A DNA stretch of 64,000 bases from Phlebotomus papatasi (GCF_024763615.1 NC_077223.1:22258001-22322000); one strand, 5' to 3'; positions 36,531 through 48,235 are shown, counted from the first letter of the stretch. The notes: generated by a model from the letters alone, not told the origin. Numbers and translations: made by a program.

Positions 36531-36682
36531 GTTTCAGTCAGAACCAGTACCAGGAAAAATTCCGGCGTCCACTCGGATTTGAGGACCTTTCGCTTATGCG
36601 ACTGCTCTAGGTCCTCAGTTCAAATCAGAGTGGAGGCAGGAATTTTTCTTAAATTGTTCCAGTCACTCGTCCTGGCTGAAAC
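36531..36682. repeat. Hairpin repeat with GTTTCAG ends and tRNA-like core
   Basis: GTTTCAGTCAGAACCAGT, GTCCACTCGGATTTGAGGACC, a short loop, then the complement arms GGTCCTCAGTTCAAATCAGA and CTGGCTGAAAC. The AGTTCAAATC motif resembles a B box, so the origin may be a SINE head-to-head pair. Confidence 0.6.
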
Positions 36683-36779
36683 TAATAACAAAATGTTCTT
36701 AGGCTTACACACCAAGATAGGAATATGTTCAAAACACTTCAATACCCAAATTACTTCCTCCCCTACCATTTCTTACAAA

Positions 36780-37031
36780 CACTGAGAGAAATCCGAAAAA
36801 GTTAAAATAGCATTGCGGAAATGTTAGTTTTACCCTGCAGTATTGATCCGAAATCGGTGTAAATATTACCCTTTTTAGGTGTATTATGGGTTAAAGTTAC
36901 CCTTTTTCATGTTGATTTTACCCTCAAAAGGTGTAAAATTAACATTAAAAAATGTTGATATATTTTTACACCTAAAAAGTGTTAAAGTTATGAGGAAAAA
37001 GGTTAATCTCACCCCCGTTTTTTTCTCAGTG
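36780..37031. mobile_element. MITE with CACTGAGAGAAA ends
   Basis: Inverted ends CACTGAGAGAAA and TTTTTTTCTCAGTG; inside are several TTACCCTTTTT and AGGTGTAAAAT repeats in both orientations. No clear target duplication. Confidence 0.65.
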
Positions 37032-37039
37032 AATACATG

Positions 37040-37230
37040 TTTTTTATGACCTATCTAAAAATTTGATCTGGCGATTTCGTTCATTTCTGGATATGTTTTG
37101 GAAGTAGTTCCACTGAACATTACGACGAGACCTTTCATCGAAAAAATCGCTATATACGACGAAAGTTCAACCACCCTGAAAGACCTACTTTTCAAGAGAA
37201 TTAGTCAAATTTTAATTTACTTAAAAGGTC
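37040..37230. repeat. Fragment of the AACGGTAAGAGATAT repeat, interrupted at 37231
   Basis: Contains TCATTTCTGGATATGTTTTG, TTCCACTGAACATTACGACG and TTCAACCACCCTGAAAG blocks matching 18580-18700. It continues after the inserted element at 37731. Confidence 0.6.
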
Positions 37231-37730
37231 TTAACCCTTTAACGACGAGAAAATCATCAATAAAAATGAAACCAAATGAACAAAACCAGTAAAAGGTCTT
37301 ACATCTGGCCTTAGAAAATCCAACAGAATCTGATTCGGTGCATTTTTTGTCTCTATGAACGATAGGGACAAAATAGCCTAAAAATTTAAGTAATTTTCCT
37401 GACAATACTAATGAATGATAATTTTCACTCTAATAAAAAATATTATCTTTGAGTATTATAATTTCTTTTCCCAAAATAGTTTTGTTTAAAAAAAATGGAA
37501 GTATAAAAAATATTTAAAATTTATATTTATTATGAGAATTTAAAAATTCGTCATTTTTGAGCTTAAAATTTATTATATAGCAAATTGATGGAGACTTCCA
37601 AAAAATATTCTAGACTGATTCAACCTTCTACTTTACAATTATGTACATACATAAGAAAAAAATAACTTTAGGTAGTCAGGAAAAATTATTTTCTTTATGT
37701 GACACCGGTGTTCCAATCGTCTTTAAAGGG
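37231..37730. repeat. Dispersed 500-bp repeat with CCCTTTAA-GACGA ends, copy 2
   Basis: Ends CCCTTTAACGACGAG and the complement of GACGATTG (AATCGTCTTTAAAGGG). Internal TTTTTTGTCTCTATGAACGA and TAGGGACAAA match 14478-14996 and 41872-42215. It sits inside a copy of the AACGGTAAGAGATAT repeat. Confidence 0.75.
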
Positions 37731-37910
37731 TGAAACTTCCAAATCGGAATGCATTGGTCACAATCGGTAATGAATCTGTAAAGTATCGGTTTTGAAAATA
37801 CCGTTTTCCGTATTTTTTGGCCTGTTGACCCGTTTAAAAGACAAACGGTAAGAGATATTGACCTCCAGTATTTCAAGAACCCTCCTAAAATGACGTTTTC
37901 TTGCGACAGA
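37731..37910. repeat. Remainder of the AACGGTAAGAGATAT repeat
   Basis: TCGGTAATGAATCTGTAAAG and AAACGGTAAGAGATATTGAC match the other copies. Confidence 0.6.
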
Positions 37911-39651
37911 TCTCACTTTTCTCCCTCCCCTTGAAATACGTCAAAATGAGGTTATTCAAGCTTTTATATTTATTTCAACTCAACTAAAATCACGCAAATT
38001 CCCCTCTGAGAGCTTTCAACAGTCATCTTTTCATATTAACTAAAATTTACACTTATTAGATCGTAACACGAGTTTCTGATTTTATCAAAAAATAAAGATT
38101 TTTTTTTTGTAATTTTCCATTATTTGAACTTCCTTCAACATTTCCTTTAACATCATGACAAAAATTTCCCCCAAACAAACTGTATGTGCGTGTTTTCCTG
38201 CCAGAAATTCATCGATAAGGAAAATTGTAGGTTTATTATCTTAAATTCCCACATAATTTATCAAATGGAAAAAAAATCCTTTCAATTGATTCTTCAATTG
38301 TGGTGTTAAATTGAGGTTTTCCTTTTTTCTGGAAAACGACACTAGAGAAGTGAAGAAGAAAATCTAATGGTTAAAAATCCATCTTAATGATGCTTATCTC
38401 ATAAAAATATTGATACAATTTACTCGTAGAAAAAAAAACCTTATATATTTTCAAGGTAAATTCAAGCATGGAAAAAACGGAAGAGCTTTAACTATCAGGG
38501 GAAAAATAAATTGCGAACATTGGATACAAATTGTGTTAAGAGACTTTTCTCTGTGGGACTACGATAAGATTCACCTCCTTCCTTACCCCCCAATATTGGG
38601 GTCTCTGGGAAGGAAAGAAAACAAAGGTAAAATTGAATTAAAATTGACACTGAACATGATGACACAAGACCATTTGGAGGATCATGGAGATATCTGTGGG
38701 TAATTTTTTATTCTCTTCTGCTCCATAAAAGTTTCCCATTCTGTGGGGTTTGGCGTTATTTGAGAAAATAGCGGAGACAATGCATAAATTTTCCCCAAGA
38801 AGTCGATAAGAAGCACGTTTATACCTCCTAAATATAACATATTGGAATGGAAAATGTTACAAGTGTAGGTAGACTGGAGGATAAATAATTTCTTCCTGTT
38901 TCCTCACTGATGCTCTTACATAATTCTTCACCTATAGAGGAAAGTTTTTCCCACATCCCTCCCCTAAATATCCCAGAAAATCTCTACCCATTCCCATTTG
39001 AGCACAAATACATTCAAAGATGCACAATGAGCTTTTTGGAGTGGGAAAACATTTGAGAATTTATTGTCATTGAATCGACAAATTTCCTCCTTCGCACAAA
39101 TGTGTATCACACCTCTGACAAAATGAAAATGGTGAGGAAAACCACCTGATTCACTTAAAACACAAGAATCTCCGAAGAGACAAAAGTTGTAGGTGGAAAA
39201 TTTCCACCCTCACTTGAAAGTAGAGTGAGGTGATTTTTGAGACAACAAGTAGAAAAAGAATGTCTTTGAAAGAAGAGGAAGACACAGTACCTTGTTTCAA
39301 AAAAAAGGAAAGATCCTAGAATGAGATTTGTTGGAGCATAAAGACAGAATTTCAATTGAGATAATCCACCCAACGAGATCCTTTTTACTTCCTTGAATAC
39401 TAAATGGACATTTATCCTAAAAAAAAAAGGTATTATATGTTGTCCAGAATTCAAAAGGATTTCCTTGATTATGTCCAACAGAGGCTACCATAAAAAACAT
39501 GACACAATATCCTTGTAGCATTTTATAAATTTTAGAATGTCATGTACAAAAATTTAACCACCCACGAAAAATAAGATAGGGAGAAGCTGGATAGATCTTG
39601 GGAAGTTCACAGGATGCATTTCGAATGCCTTTATTATCAGAAAATTTCTAG
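37911..39651. other. Unassigned intronic DNA
   Basis: One 97-codon plus-strand frame (38410-38703) does not resemble any family I know and starts amid AT-rich sequence; otherwise nothing seen. Confidence 0.4.
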
Positions 39652-39653
39652 TA

Positions 39654-39867
39654 GGGGAAACTGGGGCACCACCAAACACGGGGTAGCACCAAACACTAAT
39701 TTTTATTTCTTAACTACTTGGACTATCTCAACCATTTCTTCAGTACACAAGCATCCCTATAGTGCTTATAAATTCCTATAGGTCTTGTCCTTAGAAGTCG
39801 AATATCTGATTAAAAAAAATCGCAGTGTTTGGTTCTACCCCGTGTTTAGTGGTACCCCAGTTTCCCC
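39654..39867. mobile_element. TA-flanked MITE, family GGGGAAACTGGGGCACC, copy 2
   Basis: Same arms and length (214 bp) as 9052-9263, with TA at 39652-39653 and 39868-39869. Confidence 0.9.
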
Positions 39868-40128
39868 TACCCTTAAAGAATTTTGACCTGAGGCATTTGC
39901 ATTATTCAGCGAATAAACTACTAAATAAAATTGCACTGTATTGAATTTATTATCGCATTGCCATCAACAAATGCTCCGGAATAACCCATCTTACCACTAC
40001 GGCCATTGCCGTCTTAGCATTGTTTTCTAACCTCCAGGGCAAAACTATGAAAAATCCCTTTTTCGGTCGTACGTTTCAAATGTTCAAACGCAAAATCAAT
40101 CTGTGAACCACATGAACAGTCTACCTAC

Positions 40129-40404
40129 CAGGCGCCTCTCGACATTTAATTTTTCCATACGTTTTTGCATATATGCACTGAAGACTATTGGCAAGTTTTT
40201 TCTTAAAGAGAATTGGCTTATCAGTCTTATATATTTCGAAATCGTGCATTAAAAGATATCTAAAAATACATATTTCATAATGTCCGCTAAAATTATACAA
40301 GAACTACGAGCAAATTTGTTTAAGTCGCGGTGCAATAGCTGGAAAATTTTTACAATGAAAAGTAAAAAATAGCTTCACTTTTTATTAGGCTTGATGGGCC
40401 CCTG
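40129..40404. mobile_element. hAT-type MITE with CAGGSGCC ends, copy 2
   Basis: Same length (276 bp) and sequence as 32611-32886; flanking sites CTACCTAC and CTACCCAC agree at 7 of 8 bases. Confidence 0.9.
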
Positions 40405-40539
40405 CTACCCACACTAAAATATCAAATATATGATTATAAAATAAATAGGCCATATCAAAAACATTTTTGCAAACCAAATCTATTGTTCGTTGGGCATAAT
40501 GCTCATAAAAAATTAAATATAATAAAAAAAAAATGGGTA

Positions 40540-40901
40540 GCAAAACGTCCCAGGCTTTACGGAATACTCTGACACGTGACTTAGACAACATACATCAAAA
40601 ATACTTTCGCATCACTACCATTTACTGGTTCACAACCGATTTGATCAATTTATCCATTTATTCATTTCAAAAGATCTCAAAAAATACCTTAGGAGTTATA
40701 TAATTGAATTTCGGATAAAAATTAGGTTTCGGTTATGATTCATAAGCGATTGAAATTGGCTCGAGCTTGTCAGAAATTCCAAGACCTTTTCAACGAATCC
40801 TGTTATGAAACCATTCGGTTAAGAAATGCGCTCTCAAGGGCCTTTTAAACCTTTGACCTTGAAAAACCTATCAGCCCGTCTGACCAGATAAGCGTGGATT
40901 A
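40540..40901. repeat. Dispersed repeat fragment (CGTCC-AGGCTTTACG type)
   Basis: Shares blocks with 28395-28617 (GCTTTACGGAATACTC, AAGAAATGCGCTCTC). Confidence 0.55.
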
Positions 40902-40913
40902 TTGCCTGAATTA

Positions 40914-41363
40914 GGGGCCTCAGTGGATCAGTGGATAGAGCAGTGGCTCTGTGACTGTGAGGTCGAGGGTTCGGGACTAGGCAGCTGCAGATTTTTCAGC
41001 TGCTGTAATAGTCTCGAATTCGTCCAGTGAATGAATGGAAAAGTAATGTCAATACATTGACAATGAACCGCCTAAAAAAGAGGTTGGTATAGGAAATAAG
41101 TTTCGACATGCAGAGTTCAGTCGAATACAAATACTCATTCACTGCCCAGATCCACAAACCAAGGTTGGTTTACCGTGATATAAAGCGGTACTGTGTGTAT
41201 CAGAACGCACACAGAGCACTGTGATATGGAGCAGGATTACTCGCCTTGGGGGTTAAGATAGAACAGGAGAATGGGGAGTGTATAATGGGCCCAAATAAGT
41301 GGCCTGGGTGCAGCGGTTCCGCAAGGAATATAACCGACCCATAGACAAATCTTAATCTTAATC
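40914..41363 (+). mobile_element. tRNA-related SINE with 12-bp target duplication
   Basis: About 450 bp, flanked by TTGCCTGAATTA at 40902-40913 and 41364-41375 (perfect 12-bp duplication). A-box-like TGGATCAGTGG and B-box-like GGTTCGGGAC near the 5' end indicate a tRNA-derived Pol III promoter. The 3' end is AATCTTAATCTTAATCTT. A second, older copy is at 12990-13592 on the minus strand. Confidence 0.9.
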
Positions 41364-41375
41364 TTGCCTGAATTA

Positions 41376-41871
41376 AACCCTATCTTTTATACCTTATTTT
41401 TACGAAGTTCCCATACAAAATACCCCTTACCAAATATATGTGAAGGACACTGTTTTGCGCTCCTGAAGGTGAACATTGGAACTACGAAAATTATGTTGCC
41501 GGCCGTGTTGCTCAGCGGTCAGTGACAAGATGGAATATTTTCCAAAAGATTCTCAGAGATTTTAGTGTTTTTTTTTAATAATAATAATAAATGTACGTGG
41601 GTGCGTTTCGTGTACAGGAAAGTGTAGTGAATCTTATAAACAAATTTTCAATCGTGAAATACGTGTTTTTATGTCCTTTTGGGAGTATTTTTTAGGAGAC
41701 AATTTTATTACACAACAGTTTTTGCTTTTCTAAAGTGTTAAATCGTTCATATTGGTTAAGCATATCACTATCTTTGTAGCTTCTATGAAATCAGGAATGT
41801 ACAATTGATCGCAATTGATAGTTTCGTTCCAACGCCATTGATGTACGTGGCAAGATTCAGTCCTTAACCCC
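41376..41871. other. Unassigned intronic DNA with a tRNA-like motif
   Basis: Near 41502 the sequence TTGCTCAGCGGTCAG resembles a tRNA A box, and a (AAT)n run follows at 41577-41591. This could be a SINE head fragment; no B box was seen. Confidence 0.3.
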
Positions 41872-42215
41872 TTAACGACGAGATAGTTTTAGCTGACCGA
41901 AAATCAGCAATAAAAATGAAACCGATAAACAAAATCAGTAAAAGGTCTTACATCTAACCTTAGAAAATCCAACAGTCTGATTTGGTGCATTTTTTGTCTC
42001 TACGAACGATAGGGACAAAAATAGCCCAAAAATTTAAGTAATTTTTCTGACGTTACCAATGACTGATAATTTTCACTCTAATGAAAAATATTAGGTTTGA
42101 GTATTAAAGTTTCTTTTTCCAACACGGATTTGCTTAAAAAGATTGGAAATATAAAAAATACCAATTTGCTTAAAAATATCAATTTTCAAAATGAGATTAA
42201 TATTTACACTGATTT
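41872..42215. repeat. Dispersed 500-bp repeat with CTTTAA-GACGA ends, copy 3 (3' part missing)
   Basis: Starts CCCCTTAACGACGAGATAG and follows 37231-37730 through TAGGGACAAAA and AATGAAAAATATTAG. Similarity fades near TTCAAAATGAGATTAA, so the far end is lost. Confidence 0.7.
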
Positions 42216-42427
42216 ACTTTTTCGGATTTCTCTCAGTGTCGGTGTTAATTAATGACTCAACGCTGGGTGCCCCTTACCCTGTATCAGACAGGAGGAATAA
42301 TTCAACGGTATTTTCGTATAAGGACGAAATTTCCGTCTGGGCAATCTCTAAGGCTTATCCAAAAATGAAAGAATCGCACGAAGGGTTTACGAGAAACCCC
42401 AAAGAAAAACATTATTTTGTAGGTTAA
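42191..42427 (+). CDS. 78-codon frame with a signal-peptide-like start (doubtful)
   Basis: Complete plus-strand frame with ATG in a good context (TTTCAAAATG). The first 27 residues look like a secretion signal (M-R-L-I-F-T-L-I-Y-F-F-G-F-L-S-V...A-P). The rest is polar, has one Arg-Arg pair, and ends F-V-G. A secreted peptide inside the smooth intron is conceivable. Against this, the first codons overlap the tail of the repeat at 41872-42215, no family is recognised, and no poly-A signal lies close behind. Most likely chance. Confidence 0.15.
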   Translation: MRLIFTLIYFFGFLSVSVLINDSTLGAPYPVSDRRNNSTVFSYKDEISVWAISKAYPKMKESHEGFTRNPKEKHYFVG

Positions 42428-42429
42428 TT

Positions 42430-43829
42430 AATTAATGGTTCCAGGGTCGAACTTATATAGAGGGTCTTCTGAAGGTTCCAAGTCTCTATCTGTAACCGTT
42501 TGGCCTCTAGGTGTGTTAACGTTCGGACGAACAGACGGACAAACAGCATGACATTATTTCTCAGAAATCCTCTTAAACGCGAAGATTTATTGAAAAAAGT
42601 GGTCTCCAGAGGGTGGAAGGGAAGGTGAAAAAATCCAGTGATATACTGCTCTCTCTGTGGAGTTCAAGCAGTGAAATATAAATTTGTGTCAATCAATCTA
42701 GAGGAATAATTCCCCAAATGAATAATTCAAATTTCTTTCTAACAATCCACCCCTTTATTGTTGCACCACTTGTGAAAGAAGTTGTGGTTTGAAATTTTCC
42801 AACAAGTGCTCAACCTGTTGTTTATTTTAATTACAACACATATTTATTGCATTATTCACTCTAGCTTCCAGCCCTCTAGAGCTTTTCTGTCCCCATTTCC
42901 ATCTATTTTCCCTGTACAAAATCCCATTGAAAATTAATTTATTCCAAAATTCATTAATATAAATATAATAGCACTGTGTCTCTCTAATTAATGAAATAAA
43001 GTGAGAAATTGTAACAGAGGCCAAATTAAAATGACAACACTAGAAAATTCAACAAATTTTCCACAATATTGTGCACTTGATTCTCACAGGGCCATTTTTT
43101 GGTTGAAAATTCACAATATTATAGCCCCACACAATGAATGGAAAGAGCAATTTGTAGTAGATAGAAGAACATAAAAGAATGCAAAATATGTAGTTTAGAA
43201 GACATGATAATTTATTGTAATTGAGTCCTAGATAATTATTTGCAAATCATGTAGCTATATCATTTAATTCAATAGAAGGAAATTTCCTCTTCCATGAATT
43301 TAACCTTCTGGACAATAGATTTTGAGGGAAAGCTCATACATTTGAGGATGATTTCCTCCATTCTGTTCACAATGTTGGAAAATTTATTACAATCACAATA
43401 GAATTTACATAAATCCACCCATTGTCACATAATCTATACACTAGGAAGTTTCTCTCACTCGAAATGCAAAATTTCATTGATATGAACTCATGCAATGTAT
43501 CTCTATCTTTTGGCAATTTTTCACCTTTTTTCCGCCCTGAGACATCTCCAGTGTATATATATTGTTTGGATAAAAAAGTACAGAAAAGCCAGTGATATAC
43601 TTGTATGAGGGTATGGGAACTATGATTCTTTTATTGCTTATGACTAAAAGTAATTGTGACGCGTTGTATTTAATCTATTTTAGTTTTATTTTATTTTTTA
43701 CTAATTCTCACTATTATTTAATAATATTTATTTAGAAGACACTGCACAAATGAGTATGTACAAATGAGCAATGAAAAAAACATGGAAGTTCTGACAAAGG
43801 AAAAATAAGAAGTTTTTCATTTCTCACCG
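42430..43829. other. Unassigned intronic DNA
   Basis: AT-rich; nothing recognised beyond a short GGACGAACAGACGGAC stretch near 42524. Confidence 0.45.
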
Positions 43830-44460
43830 TTCGTGAGCTTCAACGGTAAAAGATAGTGAGTTCCGGACTTCGATGACCCCTGGTAAAAAGAATATATCCT
43901 AACGATTCATTTCTGCGAAACCACCTTCCAACCCCTCCAAACCCACCAAAATCCTGTTTTTTGGTAGATCTCAAAATTGTTCCTAGGGATTTCATTCATT
44001 TTCGGATATGTATAATTTCGAAATATCCTCGATTATGAATTCTCGAAATACAAAGGTCAATGTTTTTCAGAGGTCTTGAAATTTTGAACTCGACTGTATT
44101 GGCCTCAATCGTTAAAGTATCTTAAAATTATCTATTTTTTATAAAATTATCTTTTCTTTAATTTTACGGTTTTTCGGATCTGGAAGCTAAACGTTAAGAG
44201 ATATCGATTTGCGGTCTTCGGTGACCACCTATAAGATACAGTACTTCTAACTGGATTTTTTTATGTTTCCCTTTCCTCCCTTTATCCACTCCAAAATCAC
44301 ATTTGTTTCAGTTTACCTCAAAATTGGCCCAAGCGATTTCTATTCATAGCACTTCAGGACTCCGGAAAATTCGTAATTTTCAATTTTGGAAGGTCAAAAA
44401 GGTTTAGAAATTTCCAAACCGCCTGCATTGGTTTCTATCTAGCCCCCGGCGAAGTGTTTT
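43830..44460. repeat. Dispersed AACGGTAAGAGATAT repeat, two diverged units
   Basis: CAACGGTAAAAGATAGTGAG at 43853 and AAACGTTAAGAGATATCGAT at 44188 each start a unit with a GATGACC/GGTGACC motif, a CTCCAAA-ATC stretch and TCTCAAAATTG-type blocks as in 18105-18800. Confidence 0.65.
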
Positions 44461-44879
44461 TTTATATGGAGTTGTTTGAAGCCAACTCACAAATGTTTCT
44501 ACCCATAATGAATCGATAAAGTATCAGTAAATTATTTACTTTTCTCGAATTTACTTTTTTACGTATCCATATGCTTGTTACTTATCACAAAACATTTTAA
44601 AATTCGCCCTTTATGCAATTTTCAATTTCGGATTGTTTTTCTTTTTCATGAATAAATTTAATCAGTAATAAACTGGTATGGACTGTGGACCCAAAAAACC
44701 ATGCAGAAAAATAATTCACGGAAAGCTTTTTCTCGTGAGTTCGAGTATTCCGCAAAGCTGGGACTCTACCGTCTGTTTTTTTTTTTTTTACAAAATTACC
44801 AGTTTAAAAAGGTGGCATTGAATAGAAACTTTTGCCTTTTAGGTGACAATTTGGATGATTTAACACTAAACCTACCGAC

Positions 44880-44934
44880 TCCACGGGAAGCCATCCACTA
44901 GATGACGCCACGTTGTCAATAAAGATAATAATAA
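44880..44934 (+). mobile_element. Retro-insertion of about 56 bp with (AAT)n tail, copy 1
   Basis: The insert starts TCCACGGGAAGCCATCC, has a CATC-CACTA-GATG hairpin and ends AATAAAGATAATAATAA. The duplicated target is AAACCTACCGAC (44868-44879) and AAACCTACCAAC (45276-45287), separated by a later pogo-type MITE. The same unit occurs at 52407-52462. Confidence 0.75.
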
Positions 44935-44936
44935 TA

Positions 44937-45274
44937 CAGTAGAGCCTCGATATAGGCCATATTTGGTTCCAGATTTGACACTTGGATCGCATTATAGTCC
45001 ATATCATTTTTTAAAATTATCAACGACTTTTAGTATTGAAATTGCTCGACGGCTTCCACTTTCTTTGCGATTGTGGTACTTGTCCTCGCTGTCTTCATTA
45101 TGGATCACAATTATCACAACTACTCAATATAGTTTGCCAAAAATATTAAAATAATTATGACAACATTTCATGTCGCGTACTAAAAAATATAACCTAACTT
45201 AAAATCAGTGTTTTGAAATCAACGGTCGATAAATTGTGGACTATACAGAGATGGCCTATAGCGGGATTCTACTG
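44937..45274. mobile_element. Pogo/Tigger-type MITE with CAGTAGAGCCTCG ends, 338 bp
   Basis: CAGTAGAGCCTCGATATAGG and CCTATAGCGGGATTCTACTG are inverted and flanked by TA. It inserted at the 3' junction of the retro-insertion 44880-44934. Confidence 0.9.
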
Positions 45275-45287
45275 TAAACCTACCAAC

Positions 45288-47244
45288 CATTTTTGGTTGT
45301 TGTTTCTAGCACACTTGCTCAAATGACAGACCGTGGTAGGGTGAGATACTTAACAATTTTTCTTGGAAAAGAGGAAAACATTCAAATTTAAACACTGAAA
45401 AATATATTACAAGCATATTTCGAAAAATCCACAAAGTTTGATGGTGACATTGTACCGTTGAAATATGTGTTAATTTAAAAAAATGTTTAAACCGGTCAAT
45501 TTGATTGGGCCTTGATAAGTTTAGTCTTAACAGCTGTTTATAAGAAAATCTTCTGGATACGAACGAAAGACAACATGATTTCAAAGTATGGTCAAACAAT
45601 TTTATTTTATTCGGTTAAACAGTGTAAAAGTAATATGAAAACAAATTCTAAAATTGTCTTTTGAATGGTTACTGGATCCTTATAAGTTAGACAATTTTCA
45701 TAGTAGATTTGTTGATTTTTTTTAAGTGTCGATTATGAAGCAATCAGGCAGTTGTCAGTGACATTCCACATCTGCGTTTGGTATGTATGTGGTCTACAAG
45801 TTTGTGACCACATTACAAGACACAGAAACATTCTGGTTGGTTATGATATTCCATTTCTCTTTACGTATAGGAGCTGTTTTATTAATTTTCCGTCTGGTTG
45901 CCTCTCAAACACCTGAATATTTTAATCTCAAGCCTAACTTTAGGGGCTTCAACCAAGCAGTGGAGCCTCTTGGTTTTGAAAGCTCTCTCAAATTTGCTTT
46001 CGTGGACTCCTTTTACCAGAGGAGTAGTACTTTGTAATTGCTTCTCACCGAACTCAAGAACCTCACAGGTTGGCATTTCTAGTGCCTTTAATTCGGGCGA
46101 GAGTATACCTACTTATATTTTTCTTTTTCTTTTTTCAATATACCGCTCGTTAATCCTTTTTCCAGATTATATTGCTTTCACGCTTTTTCTTTTGCTTTTT
46201 TAATTTAAAATAAACGCAATATATATTTTGATTTAAAATTTATAAAATTAAAAACATTTGAAATATTTATCCGAATAAACAGGTAAATTTAACGAAACCC
46301 CATCATAACAATAGCTGTGATTATGAAAGAATCACAACAAATACGAAAGCTTTTTTTTTTTGTGGAAACATCATGAGATATTGGGGTGCTTTTCCTGTGT
46401 ATCGTTTTTTTTTATTCACCGTCCATTCTCTTTTAAATGCAAATATATTTAAGCAATGCAATGGAGAGTAAAAGAGTTGTTAGAACTTTTAAATGCCAAA
46501 ATACCTCATAATTCATCCCACCTGTTTATACCAACTGGCAAATTCCGACTGTCTGAAACATTTGTGCACAAAATGCACAGATAAAACTATAAAACAAGGC
46601 AAAAATAAGTTAAAATTTTAACATTGTTTTCACTCAGTAACATTACAAGAGAATAAAGTTGCCAATTAATATTGCAAACCTTTCTCGTTGAAAATGTCAC
46701 AATGTGGAGGACAATTCTGAAACCATCCTCAAGAGATGCCACTGTGAAATTACTCATTGTTGGCTCATGTAAATTTTATATAAATAAATTACAACAAAGA
46801 AACGAAGACAAGTAGCAGGAATTTTATTTCTAAAATATACTCTTGAACATATTGCTAAGCCTTTTTTACTCTTCTAAACCCCTCTATACCCCTTTGCTCT
46901 CAAAAGAGATAATATGTTGTACAATATGCTTTTTTGTTTGAGAAAATTCATGATGAAGCATGAAAATTGGAGGAAATGTAAATTGTCTTGCCGGAAGTTT
47001 CACCAGCATCGCAACCCTCATCAAATTTATGCGCGTGACAAATTGCAAAATTGCTTAAATATTTGCTAAAGACATCTGTGGTGATTAACTTAGCGATGGG
47101 TAATTAATATAACGAAATGATAAATATATTTGATTTTCTCAACCTACATAAATTACTGAATCCATCAATATATAAACCCTTAACATATTAACGCTTGTCG
47201 TTCGATTATGCTCTTTTCTTGTCAATATTGATTGTATAGAGACC
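45288..47244. other. Unassigned intronic DNA
   Basis: Several 65-100-codon frames occur on both strands between 45306 and 46203 with slightly higher GC, but none is recognised. The remainder is AT-rich. Confidence 0.4.
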
Positions 47245-47301
47245 TAGGGGAGAGCTTTTAGGTTTAGCATACACTATGGCTTCTAACTGAAACTTAATAT
47301 T

Positions 47302-47947
47302 GGCTCCGTTCAGTAATAACCTTTCGAAGAGACAAAGCCACTCCAAAGCCAAGCCAAACCTATTCGAATATCTACCGGAAGCCTAAAGTGCAAGTTCACG
47401 TACTCGCCGCTATAGCGCTGATTGTTCTGCCATTTCGAATTTCGAATTTCTTGACACTTCAATCGTCAACAATGTCAAAAACAGTGTGCAAAGTTTGCTC
47501 CAAAAAGTGAATTTTTGTGTATTTTGTGGAAATTTAGGATGGCAGAACGTCTTAATTGCACTTTCACTCAAAGAGATGTCCTTTTTAGGAACTTGCTCAT
47601 TTTTGTGTAACTCGTCGGTTTAAACGTTCGAACTTCCAACGGGTTCCCAGCAACGAAAGAGTTCCCTGTTCGACCTGTCGCGACGGTGGCGGCCTCCCAA
47701 ATGTTCAGAAAGTGGTGGCCATCAAAGAGAACTATTGCTTCAACCGCGTTCGCTTTTTCCCAGCCCGTAAGGATTTACATTGGACCGAACCCTGTTCCGA
47801 ACGCGTTTGCTAAACGGTGTTCAAACAGGGAACTTTCGTTGCTGGGTTTTTAGGTAAGTTCTCTCTGATATACCTTCGAATCGGTATAGGAAAAACCTCT
47901 ACCGGAAAGAGCTCTCAAATCGGGAAGGTTATTACTGAACGAGAGGA
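47302..47947 (+). mobile_element. GTTCAGTAATAACC element, copy A, with nested MITE
   Basis: Starts GGCTCCGTTCAGTAATAACC and ends GAAGGTTATTACTGAACGAG. The body contains TTGACACTTCAATCGTCAAC and TTTGTGTAACTCGTCGGTTT as in copies C, D and E. A 201-bp element is inserted at 47646. Confidence 0.85.
47646..47846. mobile_element. Nested MITE with CCCAGCAACGAAAG ends
   Basis: CCCAGCAACGAAAGAGTTCC and GGAACTTTCGTTGCTGGG are inverted. The uninterrupted host (ACGGGTTTTTAGG in other copies) shows a 2-bp TT duplication. Its GC content is higher than its surroundings. Confidence 0.8.
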
Positions 47948-47959
47948 TTGTGACTTAAT

Positions 47960-48225
47960 GGTTCCGTTCAGTAATAACCTTTCGAAGAGACAAACCCACT
48001 CCAAAGCCAAGCCAAACCTTTTCGAAAATCTACCGGAAGCCTAAAGTGCAAGTTCACGTACTCGTCGCTTTAGCGCTCATTGTTCTGCCATGTCGAATTT
48101 CGATATTCTTGACACTTCAATCGTCAACAATGTCAACAGTGTGCAAACATTTGCTGCAAAAACTGAAATTTTGTGTAGTTTTGTGGAACTTCAGGATAGC
48201 AGAACGTTCGAACCGATTAAACAGA
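47960..48225 (+). mobile_element. GTTCAGTAATAACC element, copy B, right half missing
   Basis: Follows copy A almost directly. It matches from GTTCCGTTCAGTAATAACC to CAGAACGTTCGAA, then stops before the minisatellite-ended element at 48236. Confidence 0.8.
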
Positions 48226-48235
48226 TTGAGTCCCG

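Noticed and set aside
38410..38703. 97-codon plus-strand frame as a coding exon
   Set aside because: No family resemblance, no splice or promoter context; the AT-rich composition is the same as that of the surrounding intron.
45306..46203. Cluster of 65-100-codon frames on both strands as a gene
   Set aside because: No recognisable domain, no consistent splice sites and no codon periodicity apparent by eye.
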